Assembly: GCA_004145795.1 (NCBI GenBank)
Contig: SEIO01000010.1
Coordinates: 18,838-82,837 of the forward strand
Direction of reading: 5' to 3'
DNA length: 64,000 nucleotides
Source of the DNA: Lentibacillus lipolyticus
GTDB lineage: Bacteria > Bacillota > Bacilli > Bacillales > Amphibacillaceae
Shown here: piece by piece, positions 34,074-42,281 of the stretch
How positions within the stretch are numbered: the first letter of the stretch is position 1
Layout: each line of letters starts with the position of its first letter
Notes under the pieces: generated by a model
The model's input: only the letters and a program-made list of their open reading frames with translations
What the model was told of the DNA's origin: nothing
Database searches by the model: none
Program-made: the position numbers and the translations under genes

Positions 34074-35251
34074 GGGTGGCTCCCCTCCTTTATATCCAGC
34101 TTTTTCAGCCGGGCAATCACCTCATCCAGCCGTTCTTCGCCAACGGTGAGCGCTACCCGGAAGTAGCCTTCCCCACGTGAGCCGAATGCATGGCCAGGCG
34201 TCACAATTACCCCCGCCTCATGCAGCAGCTTGTCGGCAAATTCCATGGACGAATAGCCATCAGGAACTTGTGCCCAGAGAAAAATCGTTCCGTTTGGTTT
34301 GTCAGCGTGGATGCCTAAATCATGAAAACCCGAGTACAACTTTTCCATGCGCGCTTGATAAACGCTGCTATGTTCCTTTACTGCTGAAAGATCGCTTCTC
34401 AAGGCAGTTGCTGCCGCTTTTTGAATCGGCAGAAACTGACTCGTATCAATATTACTCTTAAGTGTGGCCAGTGCATTGATAACTTCCGCATTGCCGACAG
34501 CATAACCAATCCGCCATCCGGTCATGTTGAAACTTTTCGACAATGACCCTAACTCAACTGCATGCTCCTTAGCATTTGGCACTTGCAGAACACTTGGTGC
34601 CTCGTAACCGTTAAAGGTAATCATGTCATAGGCCGCATCATGCACAAGCAGCATATTATGTTCCGCAGCTTTTGCAATCGCTTCCAAAAATGTGTCAAAA
34701 TCTGCGGTGGCGGCTGTTGGATTCCCGGGATAATTTAAAAGCATCATTTTCGCCCGATTCATCAATTCCTGCCCAATTTGTTCATACAACGGAACATACC
34801 CATTTGTATCATCAAGCGGCAATGGAGCACTTACCCCGCCAGCCAGATGTACCGCAGTTCGATAGGCCGGATATCCCGGGTCTGGAACGAGTACCGTATC
34901 ACCGGGATCAATAACCGCTTGCATCAGATTCGCGATACCTTCCTTGGACCCAATGAGTGCAAGAACCTCTGTGTCGGGATCCACGTCAACATCGTATTGC
35001 TGTTTATAAAAGTGGGCGACCGCTTCCCGAAATTCCGCACATCCGCTATAGGTCGAGTAGCGCTGATTGGCAGCATGTTCCGCTTCTTCGGCCAGACGGT
35101 CAACGACAAAAGAAGGTGCCGGCAGATCCGGTGCGCCAATTCCCAAATCGATGACATCCACCCCATCGGCCTCCAGCTCTTTCTTTTTACGCTGAAACGA
35201 AGCGAATAAGTATGGAGGCAGATTCTTCACCTTTTCCGAGACAAAAGGCAT
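34070..35251 (-). CDS. PLP class I aminotransferase; proposed 2-aminoadipate aminotransferase
   Basis: A 393-aa fold-type I aminotransferase resembling LL-diaminopimelate and aspartate-family enzymes. IDLGIGAPDLPAP, LNYPGNPTAATAD, the Asp in VHDAAYDMI and the PLP lysine in SLSKSFNMTGWRIGYAVG are all present, as is the distal arginine in YFRVALTV. It is first in the leftward operon, with GGGGGA before the ATG. Given its partners I propose transfer of the amino group of L-2-aminoadipate to 2-oxoglutarate. Diaminopimelate and 2-aminoadipate are chemically close, which fits a DapL-like protein. Substrate not proven. Confidence 0.85.
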   Translation of the reverse strand: MPFVSEKVKNLPPYLFASFQRKKKELEADGVDVIDLGIGAPDLPAPSFVVDRLAEEAEHAANQRYSTYSGCAEFREAVAHFYKQQYDVDVDPDTEVLALIGSKEGIANLMQAVIDPGDTVLVPDPGYPAYRTAVHLAGGVSAPLPLDDTNGYVPLYEQIGQELMNRAKMMLLNYPGNPTAATADFDTFLEAIAKAAEHNMLLVHDAAYDMITFNGYEAPSVLQVPNAKEHAVELGSLSKSFNMTGWRIGYAVGNAEVINALATLKSNIDTSQFLPIQKAAATALRSDLSAVKEHSSVYQARMEKLYSGFHDLGIHADKPNGTIFLWAQVPDGYSSMEFADKLLHEAGVIVTPGHAFGSRGEGYFRVALTVGEERLDEVIARLKKLDIKEGSHP

Positions 35252-35264
35252 GCAACATCCCCCT

Positions 35265-35281
35265 ATTTCATTATTTGAAAT
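35265..35281. promoter_or_regulatory. Candidate operator palindrome in the divergent lysine-island promoter
   Basis: ATTTCA-ttatt-TGAAAT is a perfect 6-bp inverted repeat with a 5-bp centre, followed by another ATTTCA at 35285-35290. It lies about 20-36 nt after the predicted start of the leftward operon. More TGAAAT/TTTCAA half-sites are at about 35331, 35354, 35395 and 35413. A likely target for the IclR protein, by position only. Confidence 0.4.
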
Positions 35282-35307
35282 GACATTTCATCTTTCTTTC
35301 CTTTTCA

Positions 35308-35336
35308 AGTATAAAATAGTGGTAAAAAAATTTCAA
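35308..35336 (-). promoter_or_regulatory. Promoter of the leftward lysine operon
   Basis: On the minus strand TTGAAA (35331-35336), a 17-bp spacer and TATACT (35308-35313) give a good SigA promoter, starting near 35301. Confidence 0.65.
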
Positions 35337-35398
35337 CTGTTTATAATATACAGATTTCAACAAAAACCAATTAGAGGTTACTAAATTTGCCTGTGAAA

Positions 35399-35428
35399 TT
35401 GTAGAAAGATGCTGAAATAGTATATAAT
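35399..35428 (+). promoter_or_regulatory. Promoter of the NSS transporter gene
   Basis: TTGTAG (35399-35404), an 18-bp spacer and TATAAT (35423-35428) precede the transporter gene by about 40 bp. The -10 and spacer include TGAAAT half-sites shared with the divergent operator region. Confidence 0.55.
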
Positions 35429-35465
35429 ATGGGACATATGTTTTGATAGAAAGGATTTATTCATA

Positions 35466-36800
35466 ATGCGTGAACAATGGTCAACAAAAGTTGGATTTAT
35501 CTTATCATCGGCCGGTGCCGCCATCGGCCTTGGGGCAATATGGAAATTCCCTTATATGACAGGAATGAATGGCGGGGGTGCTTTTTTCCTGCTATTTATC
35601 GCTTTTACACTGATAATCGGTCTTCCGCTATTAATCGCAGAATTTATCATTGGAAGAGGAGCCCAGCAGGAAGCGGTCAGCGCGTACAAAAAACTAGCTC
35701 CAGGAACTGGCTGGTCCATCATTGGCCGCTGGGGCGTCGCTGGGGCGTTCATTCTGCTGTCGTTTTACAGTGTTGTCGGTGGCTGGGTGCTCATTTATGC
35801 AGGCATGTCCCTTACCGGCACGGTCATTTCACCGAATGCAGACTATGATCAATTATTTAGTACAATTACCGGCAGTCCGCTGATCACCATTACCGGGCTC
35901 GGGCTGTTTCTGGCAATCGGTATTCTGATTGTATCGTTTGGCATTAAAGACGGGATTGAACGAGCAAACAAAATCATGATGCCACTATTGTTCATCTTTT
36001 TTATTGTCCTGGTTATCCGTTCTGTCACCTTTACAGGAGCAGCGGAGGGACTGGCTTTCTTTTTAAAACCTGATTTCTCAAAAATAACCGCCGAAGGGAT
36101 ACTATATGCGCTCGGACAGTCGTTCTTTGCGCTGGCGGTAGGTATTTCTGTGATGGTAACGTACAGTTCCTATTTGGATAAAGAAGTAAGCTTGCCATTT
36201 TCAGCAATATCTGTATCCATTATGAATATCTTTGTATCGTTGCTGGCCGGTCTGGCTATTTTTCCTGTCGTCTTTTCATTCGGCCTGGAACCAGCAGAGG
36301 GACCCGGGCTTCTGTTCATGGTACTTCCGGCCGCATTCGCCCAAATGCCGATGGGTGAGGTGTTTCTCAGCTTGTTCTTGCTGTTGTTTTTATTTGCTAT
36401 TTTTACATCGGCGTTCAGCATGATGGAAATCATCACCGCAGCCATGACAGCTGGCAACAATCGGTCACGGACCAAAATTGCCTGGCTGACGGGGCTAATT
36501 GTTTTTATCGCCGGAATACCGGCAGCCTTGTCCTCCAATGTACTAGCTGAATTTAAAATTTTCGGGCTGACTGTTTTTGATGCTAGTGATTTTCTTGTCA
36601 GTAACATTATGCTGCCTGTGGGTTGTTTTTTAATTGCTCTTTTTATCGGCTTGAAAATGGACCGCACCCTGATGCAGGATGAATTTTTTAGCGGCAGCGG
36701 TTTAAAAGCAGGAAGTTTCCAAGTCTGGTTCCAGATCATGCGGTGGGTTACTCCTATCACAATCCTGGTTGTATTTTTATATTCACTTGGAATCATTTGA
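35466..36800 (+). CDS. Sodium-dependent transporter of the NSS/SNF family; candidate lysine-island importer
   Basis: A 444-aa membrane symporter with about eleven helices. TM1 has the unwound-helix motif SSAGAAIGLGAIWKFPYMTGMNGGGAF, with Ala where LeuT-type proteins have the Asn that binds Na1, as in the YocR/YhdH subfamily. GRGAQQEAVSAYKKLAP, VVGGWVLIYAG, SFGIKDGIERANKIMMP and ALGQSFFALAVGISVMVTYSSY (TM6 to 7) are family marks. NSS proteins import amino acids or related solutes with Na+, which suits a halophile. Divergent transcription from the lysine operon through a shared 214-bp region suggests that it brings in lysine or a related compound; this is inference. Confidence 0.85.
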   Translation: MREQWSTKVGFILSSAGAAIGLGAIWKFPYMTGMNGGGAFFLLFIAFTLIIGLPLLIAEFIIGRGAQQEAVSAYKKLAPGTGWSIIGRWGVAGAFILLSFYSVVGGWVLIYAGMSLTGTVISPNADYDQLFSTITGSPLITITGLGLFLAIGILIVSFGIKDGIERANKIMMPLLFIFFIVLVIRSVTFTGAAEGLAFFLKPDFSKITAEGILYALGQSFFALAVGISVMVTYSSYLDKEVSLPFSAISVSIMNIFVSLLAGLAIFPVVFSFGLEPAEGPGLLFMVLPAAFAQMPMGEVFLSLFLLLFLFAIFTSAFSMMEIITAAMTAGNNRSRTKIAWLTGLIVFIAGIPAALSSNVLAEFKIFGLTVFDASDFLVSNIMLPVGCFLIALFIGLKMDRTLMQDEFFSGSGLKAGSFQVWFQIMRWVTPITILVVFLYSLGII

Positions 36801-36902
36801 GCCAGAAAGATACATTATTCGTTAAAATATCTTTTTTATATCTGCAAAAGGTTAGTATAAAGGAATCAAGGGTATTGTTAACTGGAGAAGGGGGTAATTT
36901 GA

Positions 36903-38243
36903 GTGGCTAGAAAAGTTGTCATTGTAGGCGGTGTCGGTGGTGGTGCAACCGTTGCAGCACAGCTTAGGCGCCAGGACAAGGACGCAGAAATTCTAATCAT
37001 CGATAAAGGCGAACATATCGCATTTTCCAATTGCGGAATGCCCTATTATATCGGCGGTACCGTAAGCAAACGAGACCACTTGCTCGTTGACACAGAGAAA
37101 TTTTCCCAAAAGTACAATGTGCATATCCAAACAAACACAGCGGTTACAGCAATTGACCGGTCACAAAAACAGGTGATCTGCCAGCGTGCTTTAGGTGAGC
37201 ATCACGAAACATACGACAAACTAATTCTTTCCCCTGGGGCCGCGGCGGTTATGCCACCTTTCGAGGGAATGAACATAAACCGGACATTCACATTGCACAC
37301 TATCCCGGATATGGATCAAATAAATCAGTATATTGAAGCTAATAAACCACAGACATGTGCGATTATTGGTGCTGGATTTATCGGAATGGAAATGGTGGAG
37401 AATCTACAGGAAATCGGCATTCACTGCACCGTCATTGACCGGTCAAAACAAGTTGCCAAACTGGTTGACAAGGAGTTGGCAAAAACCATCGAAAATCATT
37501 TGCAGGAACAAGGGACGCACCTCTTGCTGAACGAAGAGCTTGATTCTTTTTCAAATGACGGTTCTGTCTTGCACCTGTCCAGTGGAAAAAGTGTCCGGGC
37601 TGATATGACATTACTGGCCGCGGGGATTAAACCAAATACAGACCTTGCTGTCAGCAGCTCGCTGGAAATCGGGGAAACGGGCGGCATCAAGGTAAATGAA
37701 TTTATGCAGACAAACGATCCGGATATCTATGCCTTGGGTGACGTGGTGGAAACGAATGACCGACTCCTCCAAACGCCTCGGCATGTTGCGCTCGCATGGC
37801 CGGCACATCGTCAGGCATTTATCATTGCCAGTCATTTGAACGATTTAAATCTTGCTTACAGCGGGACACAGGGGTCGGCAATTTTTAAAGTGTTTGACCT
37901 GACGGTTGGTGCGACCGGTCTGAATAAGCATTCATTGGATGAGCTAGGAATCAACTACCGTGAAGTGACACACGAAGCACGCTCCCATGCCGGGTATTAT
38001 CCAGGTGCGGAAAAGCTTATGATAAAGCTGCTGTTTGGTGCTCGGGATGGAACACTATACGGTGCTCAAGTTGTCGGCAAGGACGGCGTTGACAAACGAC
38101 TTGCCGTATTGACTACCGCCATGAAAGGCAAACTGACCGTACACGATTTGCCCGATTTGGAACTTGCCTACGCACCGCCTTATTCATCACCAAAGGATCC
38201 GGTCAATATTATTGGTTATAAAGCATCCAGTATGCTGAAATAA
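36903..38243 (+). CDS. CoA-disulfide reductase / NAD(P)H oxidase-type flavoprotein
   Basis: A 446-aa FAD enzyme of the pyridine nucleotide-disulfide family. It has VVIVGGVGGGATVAAQLRR (FAD), a single redox cysteine in FSNCGMPYYIGG near residue 41, CAIIGAGFIGMEMVENLQ (NAD(P)) and DIYALGDVVE. The single Cys and the sequence around it are typical of CoA-disulfide reductase, which keeps CoA reduced in organisms that use CoA or bacillithiol as thiol. H2O-forming NADH oxidase is the close alternative. The start is GTG at 36903 behind GAAGGGGG. It stands alone, ending at a strong terminator. Confidence 0.85.
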   Translation: MARKVVIVGGVGGGATVAAQLRRQDKDAEILIIDKGEHIAFSNCGMPYYIGGTVSKRDHLLVDTEKFSQKYNVHIQTNTAVTAIDRSQKQVICQRALGEHHETYDKLILSPGAAAVMPPFEGMNINRTFTLHTIPDMDQINQYIEANKPQTCAIIGAGFIGMEMVENLQEIGIHCTVIDRSKQVAKLVDKELAKTIENHLQEQGTHLLLNEELDSFSNDGSVLHLSSGKSVRADMTLLAAGIKPNTDLAVSSSLEIGETGGIKVNEFMQTNDPDIYALGDVVETNDRLLQTPRHVALAWPAHRQAFIIASHLNDLNLAYSGTQGSAIFKVFDLTVGATGLNKHSLDELGINYREVTHEARSHAGYYPGAEKLMIKLLFGARDGTLYGAQVVGKDGVDKRLAVLTTAMKGKLTVHDLPDLELAYAPPYSSPKDPVNIIGYKASSMLK

Positions 38244-38250
38244 CTGTAAG

Positions 38251-38287
38251 CACCAGCCACTCTTTTAGGGTGGCTGGTGTTTCTTTT
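38251..38287 (+). terminator. Terminator of the CoA-disulfide reductase gene
   Basis: CACCAGCCAC pairs with GTGGCTGGTG around an 8-9 nt loop, followed by TTTCTTTTTT. Confidence 0.88.
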
Positions 38288-38314
38288 TTAGTAAAGGAAG
38301 GATTTTTCAAAAAA

Positions 38315-38343
38315 AGCTCCCGAAAGCAAAACCTTCAGGAGCT
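38315..38343 (-). terminator. Terminator of the 223-aa protein gene
   Basis: AGCTCC-c-GAAAG pairs with CTTC-a-GGAGCT; on the minus strand a TTTTTTT run follows. Confidence 0.7.
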
Positions 38344-38347
38344 ACTC

Positions 38348-39019
38348 TTAAAATCCTTCTTCAAACCGGTAAATCAGTTTGTATTTATTGTCATCCATCA
38401 AGTCTTTGACATGTACCCGTACTTGATGGCCAAGGATAACTTCATCCTCTGACACTGCTACAATCATTGCTTTTGTATTATTTTCAACATCGAAATAAAT
38501 GTCACCGACAACCGGCCCGTCGAAATTATCATTTTCCTCAGGCAGGCCAATGGTTTCATCTTCTTGCAGCTGTGCCTCGGAGACAAGTGCTTTGTCAAAG
38601 TATGCTATGTCCTCACTATCTTCCGCTTTGCCTGGTACCATGACAACATATTCGCTATGTTTCACGCCATTATCCCTGGTCGTCACAACGTTTCCATCTT
38701 CCACACTGTCAACTTTTTCAATTTCATTCAGGGAATAATGGTCCAAAAAGTCTGGTGCTGGTTTTGTAATCAGAATGTAGTCACCAGGTTCAGGCTTTTT
38801 GTTCTTATCAATCGTATACCGCCTGCCATAAAAAATGAATGTATCTCTATGTTTGGGCCGGCATGGTTCAATGTTAGGCGCACTTGTTATATCTTGCTGC
38901 ATATCTTTCAGGCGATACAAGTGAACGGATTGCTTAAACATTGGCTTCACGGAATACACTTTGTGAAGTTCGTTTTTATAGTAAACGAACTGCCCTTTTC
39001 TGACCTGAAATAATTTCAT
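38348..39019 (-). CDS. Protein of unknown function, 223 aa
   Basis: I do not recognise a family. The protein is soluble, without signal peptide or membrane segment, and acidic. It reads as repeated small beta-rich modules: VRKGQFVYYKNELHKVYSVKP, then RDTFIFYGRRYTIDKNKKPEPGDYILIT, then GPVVGDIYFDVENNTKAMIVAVSEDEVILGHQVRVHVKDL. Such Gly-aspartate turns resemble KOW or SH3-like barrels, but this is only an impression. Two aromatic-rich strands (YYKNELHKVY, FIFYGRRYTI) suggest an internal duplication. A GGAGGTATTATC ribosome site precedes the ATG. It stands alone between a terminator and the DMT gene. Confidence 0.75.
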   Translation of the reverse strand: MKLFQVRKGQFVYYKNELHKVYSVKPMFKQSVHLYRLKDMQQDITSAPNIEPCRPKHRDTFIFYGRRYTIDKNKKPEPGDYILITKPAPDFLDHYSLNEIEKVDSVEDGNVVTTRDNGVKHSEYVVMVPGKAEDSEDIAYFDKALVSEAQLQEDETIGLPEENDNFDGPVVGDIYFDVENNTKAMIVAVSEDEVILGHQVRVHVKDLMDDNKYKLIYRFEEGF

Positions 39020-39111
39020 GATAATACCTCCTTCGGATACAATACATTATATCGTTTTTTATTTTCCATCATACCATATAAATTAAACATAAATTTAGTG
39101 AAAATACAATT

Positions 39112-40083
39112 TTACCCCTTGCTTTTTATCTCATTTTTCAAGTTAACCGCATTTTCCTGCTGAATTGGTTTTTTACGCTGATAGTTGACGGCCATAATGC
39201 CGACAGCGACAAGCGCAAGTGCCCCCAGTATCATAAACGTCAAGTTTTCACCAGGGATAAATATTGCTGACAGAATGGCTCCTGATACAGGCGTCACAAA
39301 TTTATAAATGCTGATTTCACCGGCCTTATTGTATTTTAGCAAGGAATACCACAGGGCGAATGCGACTGCTGACAGCACCGCCGCATACAAGAGCAACCCC
39401 CAGCCAAGCGGGGTGAACGTCAATGCGCCAGCCTTCATTTGCGGCACACCAAACAGGAGCATAAGACTTGCTCCGATGGTCAGCTGCCAGCCTGTCAGGG
39501 CGAATGGATGAATACCAACAGCCAGCTCTTTAGCCATGATTGTTCCAATTGCACCTGTCAGGGCGGCCATGATCATAAAACCTTCCCCTGTCAGTTGAAA
39601 ACTGAATTGGAATGATTCTCCCCAATTGGCCGCCACAATTCCGGTGAAACCTGCTGCAAGCCCGATTGTTTTTGCCCAGTTGAGCCGATCGTCCCGGTAA
39701 AAGAAGTGTGCCAATAAAACCGTGAAAAATGTGCCGCTGGAAACGAGAATGGCTCCTTGCATTCCCGATGTGTTGGCAAGTCCGTTATAAAAGAAAAAAT
39801 ATTGCAGTGAGGTTTGGACAATACCAAAAATCGTCAGTACGAGCACTTGCTTCCGGGTGACTTTCAGCGCTTTCGGGCGTATCAAAGCCATACCGGCCAA
39901 CAAAATGAGGCCAGCCAGCAAAAAGCGCATCCCTGCAAAAACAATCTTCGCCATTACATCATCTGCTGCCATTTGCAGTTCCGCATAGCTAACTTTTAAT
40001 ACTGGAAAGGCACTCCCCCATAAAATGGAGCAGAAAACAGCAATGCTGATGACTGCCCATCTTGTTGTCAGAAGTTTCTTCAT
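39112..40083 (-). CDS. EamA/DMT-superfamily exporter
   Basis: A 323-aa membrane protein with ten predicted helices formed by two EamA repeats. It has the repeat starts WGSAFPVLKV (about residue 23) and TGAIGTIMAKELA with GWQLTIGA in the second half, and SPVSGAILSAIF-like PVSGAILSAIFIPGE near the end. A basic tail (QRKKP onward) is cytoplasmic. Such proteins export amino acids, nucleosides or drugs; the substrate is not evident. AGGAGATGAATCGCG precedes the ATG. The 38348 gene follows on the same strand after a 92-bp gap. Confidence 0.85.
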   Translation of the reverse strand: MKKLLTTRWAVISIAVFCSILWGSAFPVLKVSYAELQMAADDVMAKIVFAGMRFLLAGLILLAGMALIRPKALKVTRKQVLVLTIFGIVQTSLQYFFFYNGLANTSGMQGAILVSSGTFFTVLLAHFFYRDDRLNWAKTIGLAAGFTGIVAANWGESFQFSFQLTGEGFMIMAALTGAIGTIMAKELAVGIHPFALTGWQLTIGASLMLLFGVPQMKAGALTFTPLGWGLLLYAAVLSAVAFALWYSLLKYNKAGEISIYKFVTPVSGAILSAIFIPGENLTFMILGALALVAVGIMAVNYQRKKPIQQENAVNLKNEIKSKG

Positions 40084-40125
40084 CGCGATTCATCTCCTGT
40101 TGTTCCATAAGGCATTGTTGTATCG

Positions 40126-40181
40126 ATAGCAGTCCCCGAACATTCTAATTCCAGATGATAAAAGATGGGCCGGACTGCTAT
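40126..40181 (-). other. Inverted repeat after the ABC-F gene
   Basis: ATAGCAGTCC (40126-40135) pairs with GGACTGCTAT (40172-40181) around a 36-nt loop, 14 bp after the ABC-F stop codon. No T run follows, so termination is uncertain. Confidence 0.45.
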
Positions 40182-40194
40182 TCATGCCGGGTTA

Positions 40195-42072
40195 TTAGCT
40201 GTTTTCCATTTCCTCTGCCAGTAAGGAAAGCTCTTCCCAGCGTTCCAGCTTGGCTTCCAGCTCCTGTTCCCGCTCCTGTTGCTCCTTGTACAAGTCATGC
40301 ACCGCACCAGCATCACTTCCGGCATTGGCAATTTGATCCTTTATGCCATCAATGAGGCTTTCCAATTCGGTTATATCATCCTCAATGGTTTCCCATTCTT
40401 TTTTATCATGGTAGGACATTTTTTTCTGAGCAGTTTTTTTGGACGGTTTCTTCGGCTCAGTTTGTTTTTGTTCCCGAGCTTTTTGTTTTTCTAGTTCCTG
40501 TAGTTCGTGATAATTGCCATAAAAATGTTCTACTTGCCCTTCTTCCTTAAAGACAAGCATGTGATCGACAACACGGTCGAGGAAGTAACGGTCGTGCGAT
40601 ACGGTAATGACGACGCCCGGGAATTGCTCCAAGTAATCCTCCAGAACGCCCAGTGTCTGGGTGTCCAGATCGTTCGTCGGCTCGTCGAGGAACAGCACAT
40701 TCGGCTCAGCCATCAGGATTTTTAATAAATAAAGACGCCGCTTCTCGCCGCCTGACAGTTTACGGATATAGTTCCACTGTTCGGACCTGGAAAATAAAAA
40801 TCGCTCCAGCATCTGTTCGGCCGTAATCTCATCGCCATTTTTCGTCTGAATAACCTCAGCTGTTTCCCGGATGTAATCAATAAGCCGTTTGCTCCCGTCC
40901 AGTTCTTCATCCGTTTGCGTGTAATAGCCAATCTTTACCGTCGGACCGATTTCCACATGGCCGTGATCTGGTTCCGCACGACCAGCCATGATATTCAACA
41001 ATGTTGATTTGCCCGAACCGTTTGGACCGACAATACCGAGGCGGTCTCCCGGAACAATAAGAAAGTCAAAGTCCTTAAGCAACTGCTTCCCATCATACGC
41101 TTTCGTGATGCCTTCCAATTCCATTACTTTTTTTCCAAGCCGGGTTGATCCCGCTTCAAAGGACACATCCTGGGATTCGGAGGCATATTCTTTTTGTTTC
41201 ATCTCCTCAATCCGGTCAATTCGTGCTTTTTGCTTGGTTCCGCGGGCTTTGGGCCCCTTCTTCAACCAGGCCATCTCTTTCTTCAGCATGCTGCGGTGCT
41301 TCTGTTCATAGCTTCTCTCTAGTGCTTTTCGTTCTGCCTTCTTTTCCAGGAACACTTCATAATTCCCTTCATAGGTGTACAAATTGCCCTCATCAAGTTC
41401 GAAAATTTGATTGGTGACACGGTTTAAAAAATAACGATCGTGTGTGACAAGCAACAATGCACCTTTATACGATGTCAAATAATGTTCAAGCCATTCCACC
41501 GTCTCATTATCAAGATGGTTGGTCGGCTCGTCAAGAATGAGCAGATCGGCAGGCTGGATCAATGCTTTGGCAATGGCCACCCTTTTTCGCTGGCCGCCCG
41601 AAAGCTCCTGCACATGCCGGCTAAAATCGGTGATTCCCAATTTAGTAAGAATCGTTTTTGCCGCCGTATTGGCTTCCCATGCTTCATATTCATCCATTAG
41701 CTGCTGTTTGGCAAGCAGTTTTTCCTGAACCGCCTCATCATCAGGTGCATGCTGAAGATCAAGAAGCGTCTGTTCATATTCCCGCATCACTTTCATGATG
41801 GCTGCGTCACCATAATAAATCTGTTCCATGACTGTCAGATTCGGATCAAGGTCAGGCTCCTGTGCCAAGTATTCCACCCGATAGTCCTTCGCATGATCGA
41901 TGGACCCATGTTCAGCTGTATCAATACCGGCAATGATTTTCAGGAACGTTGATTTGCCTGTTCCATTAACACCGATTAGCCCAATTCGGTCGTGTGGTTT
42001 TATCATGCAGGATAGCCCGTTCAGTAATGTTTTTTCGCCGTACGATTTATATAAATTATCAATTGTAAGCAT
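40195..42072 (-). CDS. yfmR: ABC-F ATPase, Uup/YfmR type (ribosome-associated)
   Basis: A 625-aa soluble protein with two ABC domains and no membrane part. Walker A motifs GVNGTGKS and GPNGSGKS, signatures LSGGQRKR and LSGGEKRR, and Walker B segments LLILDEPTNHLD and VLFLDEPTNDLD are intact. Between the two ABC domains lies the charged P-site interaction linker (about 240-300). The C-terminal arm (about 540-625) is a Glu/Lys/Gln-rich coiled coil, the Uup feature that distinguishes YfmR from YdiF, YkpA or YfmM. These ATPases act at the ribosomal E site; B. subtilis YfmR helps translation through proline-rich stalls. Orthology is by resemblance. Confidence 0.85.
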   Translation of the reverse strand: MLTIDNLYKSYGEKTLLNGLSCMIKPHDRIGLIGVNGTGKSTFLKIIAGIDTAEHGSIDHAKDYRVEYLAQEPDLDPNLTVMEQIYYGDAAIMKVMREYEQTLLDLQHAPDDEAVQEKLLAKQQLMDEYEAWEANTAAKTILTKLGITDFSRHVQELSGGQRKRVAIAKALIQPADLLILDEPTNHLDNETVEWLEHYLTSYKGALLLVTHDRYFLNRVTNQIFELDEGNLYTYEGNYEVFLEKKAERKALERSYEQKHRSMLKKEMAWLKKGPKARGTKQKARIDRIEEMKQKEYASESQDVSFEAGSTRLGKKVMELEGITKAYDGKQLLKDFDFLIVPGDRLGIVGPNGSGKSTLLNIMAGRAEPDHGHVEIGPTVKIGYYTQTDEELDGSKRLIDYIRETAEVIQTKNGDEITAEQMLERFLFSRSEQWNYIRKLSGGEKRRLYLLKILMAEPNVLFLDEPTNDLDTQTLGVLEDYLEQFPGVVITVSHDRYFLDRVVDHMLVFKEEGQVEHFYGNYHELQELEKQKAREQKQTEPKKPSKKTAQKKMSYHDKKEWETIEDDITELESLIDGIKDQIANAGSDAGAVHDLYKEQQEREQELEAKLERWEELSLLAEEMENS

Positions 42073-42077
42073 GTCTA

Positions 42078-42281
42078 TTACCTTCCTAATGCAGACTCAT
42101 CGTCATCATGCTGCTTCTTGCTTGTCAGCAGCTGTTTCACGAACAGCACGACTAAAAACAGAAGCCACGAGGTCACGACATAAAATATAATTTTACTCAG
42201 CTGGTCCATGTCCCGAAAGAAAAAGGCCATACCAGCCCAAATAATGCCAATTCCAATAATTTGATAGCCTAAAAATTTAAT
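42078..42281 (-). CDS. Small two-helix membrane protein, probable ATT start codon
   Basis: A 67-residue frame reads (M)KFLGYQIIGIGIIWAGMAFFF, then a short loop RDMDQLSK, a second helix IIFYVVTSWLLFLVVLFV, and a basic then acidic tail ending DDDESALGR. A perfect GGAGGG (42289-42294) stands exactly 7 nt before an ATT codon at 42281. No ATG, GTG or TTG is available at that spacing; the first in-frame ATG (GMAFFF) would cut off helix 1 and has no ribosome site. ATT is a rare but known initiator (infC). It lies 5 bp before the ABC-F start, so it may be cotranscribed. Function unknown. Confidence 0.6.
   Translation of the reverse strand: MKFLGYQIIGIGIIWAGMAFFFRDMDQLSKIIFYVVTSWLLFLVVLFVKQLLTSKKQHDDDESALGR

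Noticed and set aside
36170-36796. Leftward 208-codon frame
   Set aside because: Antisense shadow of the NSS transporter gene.
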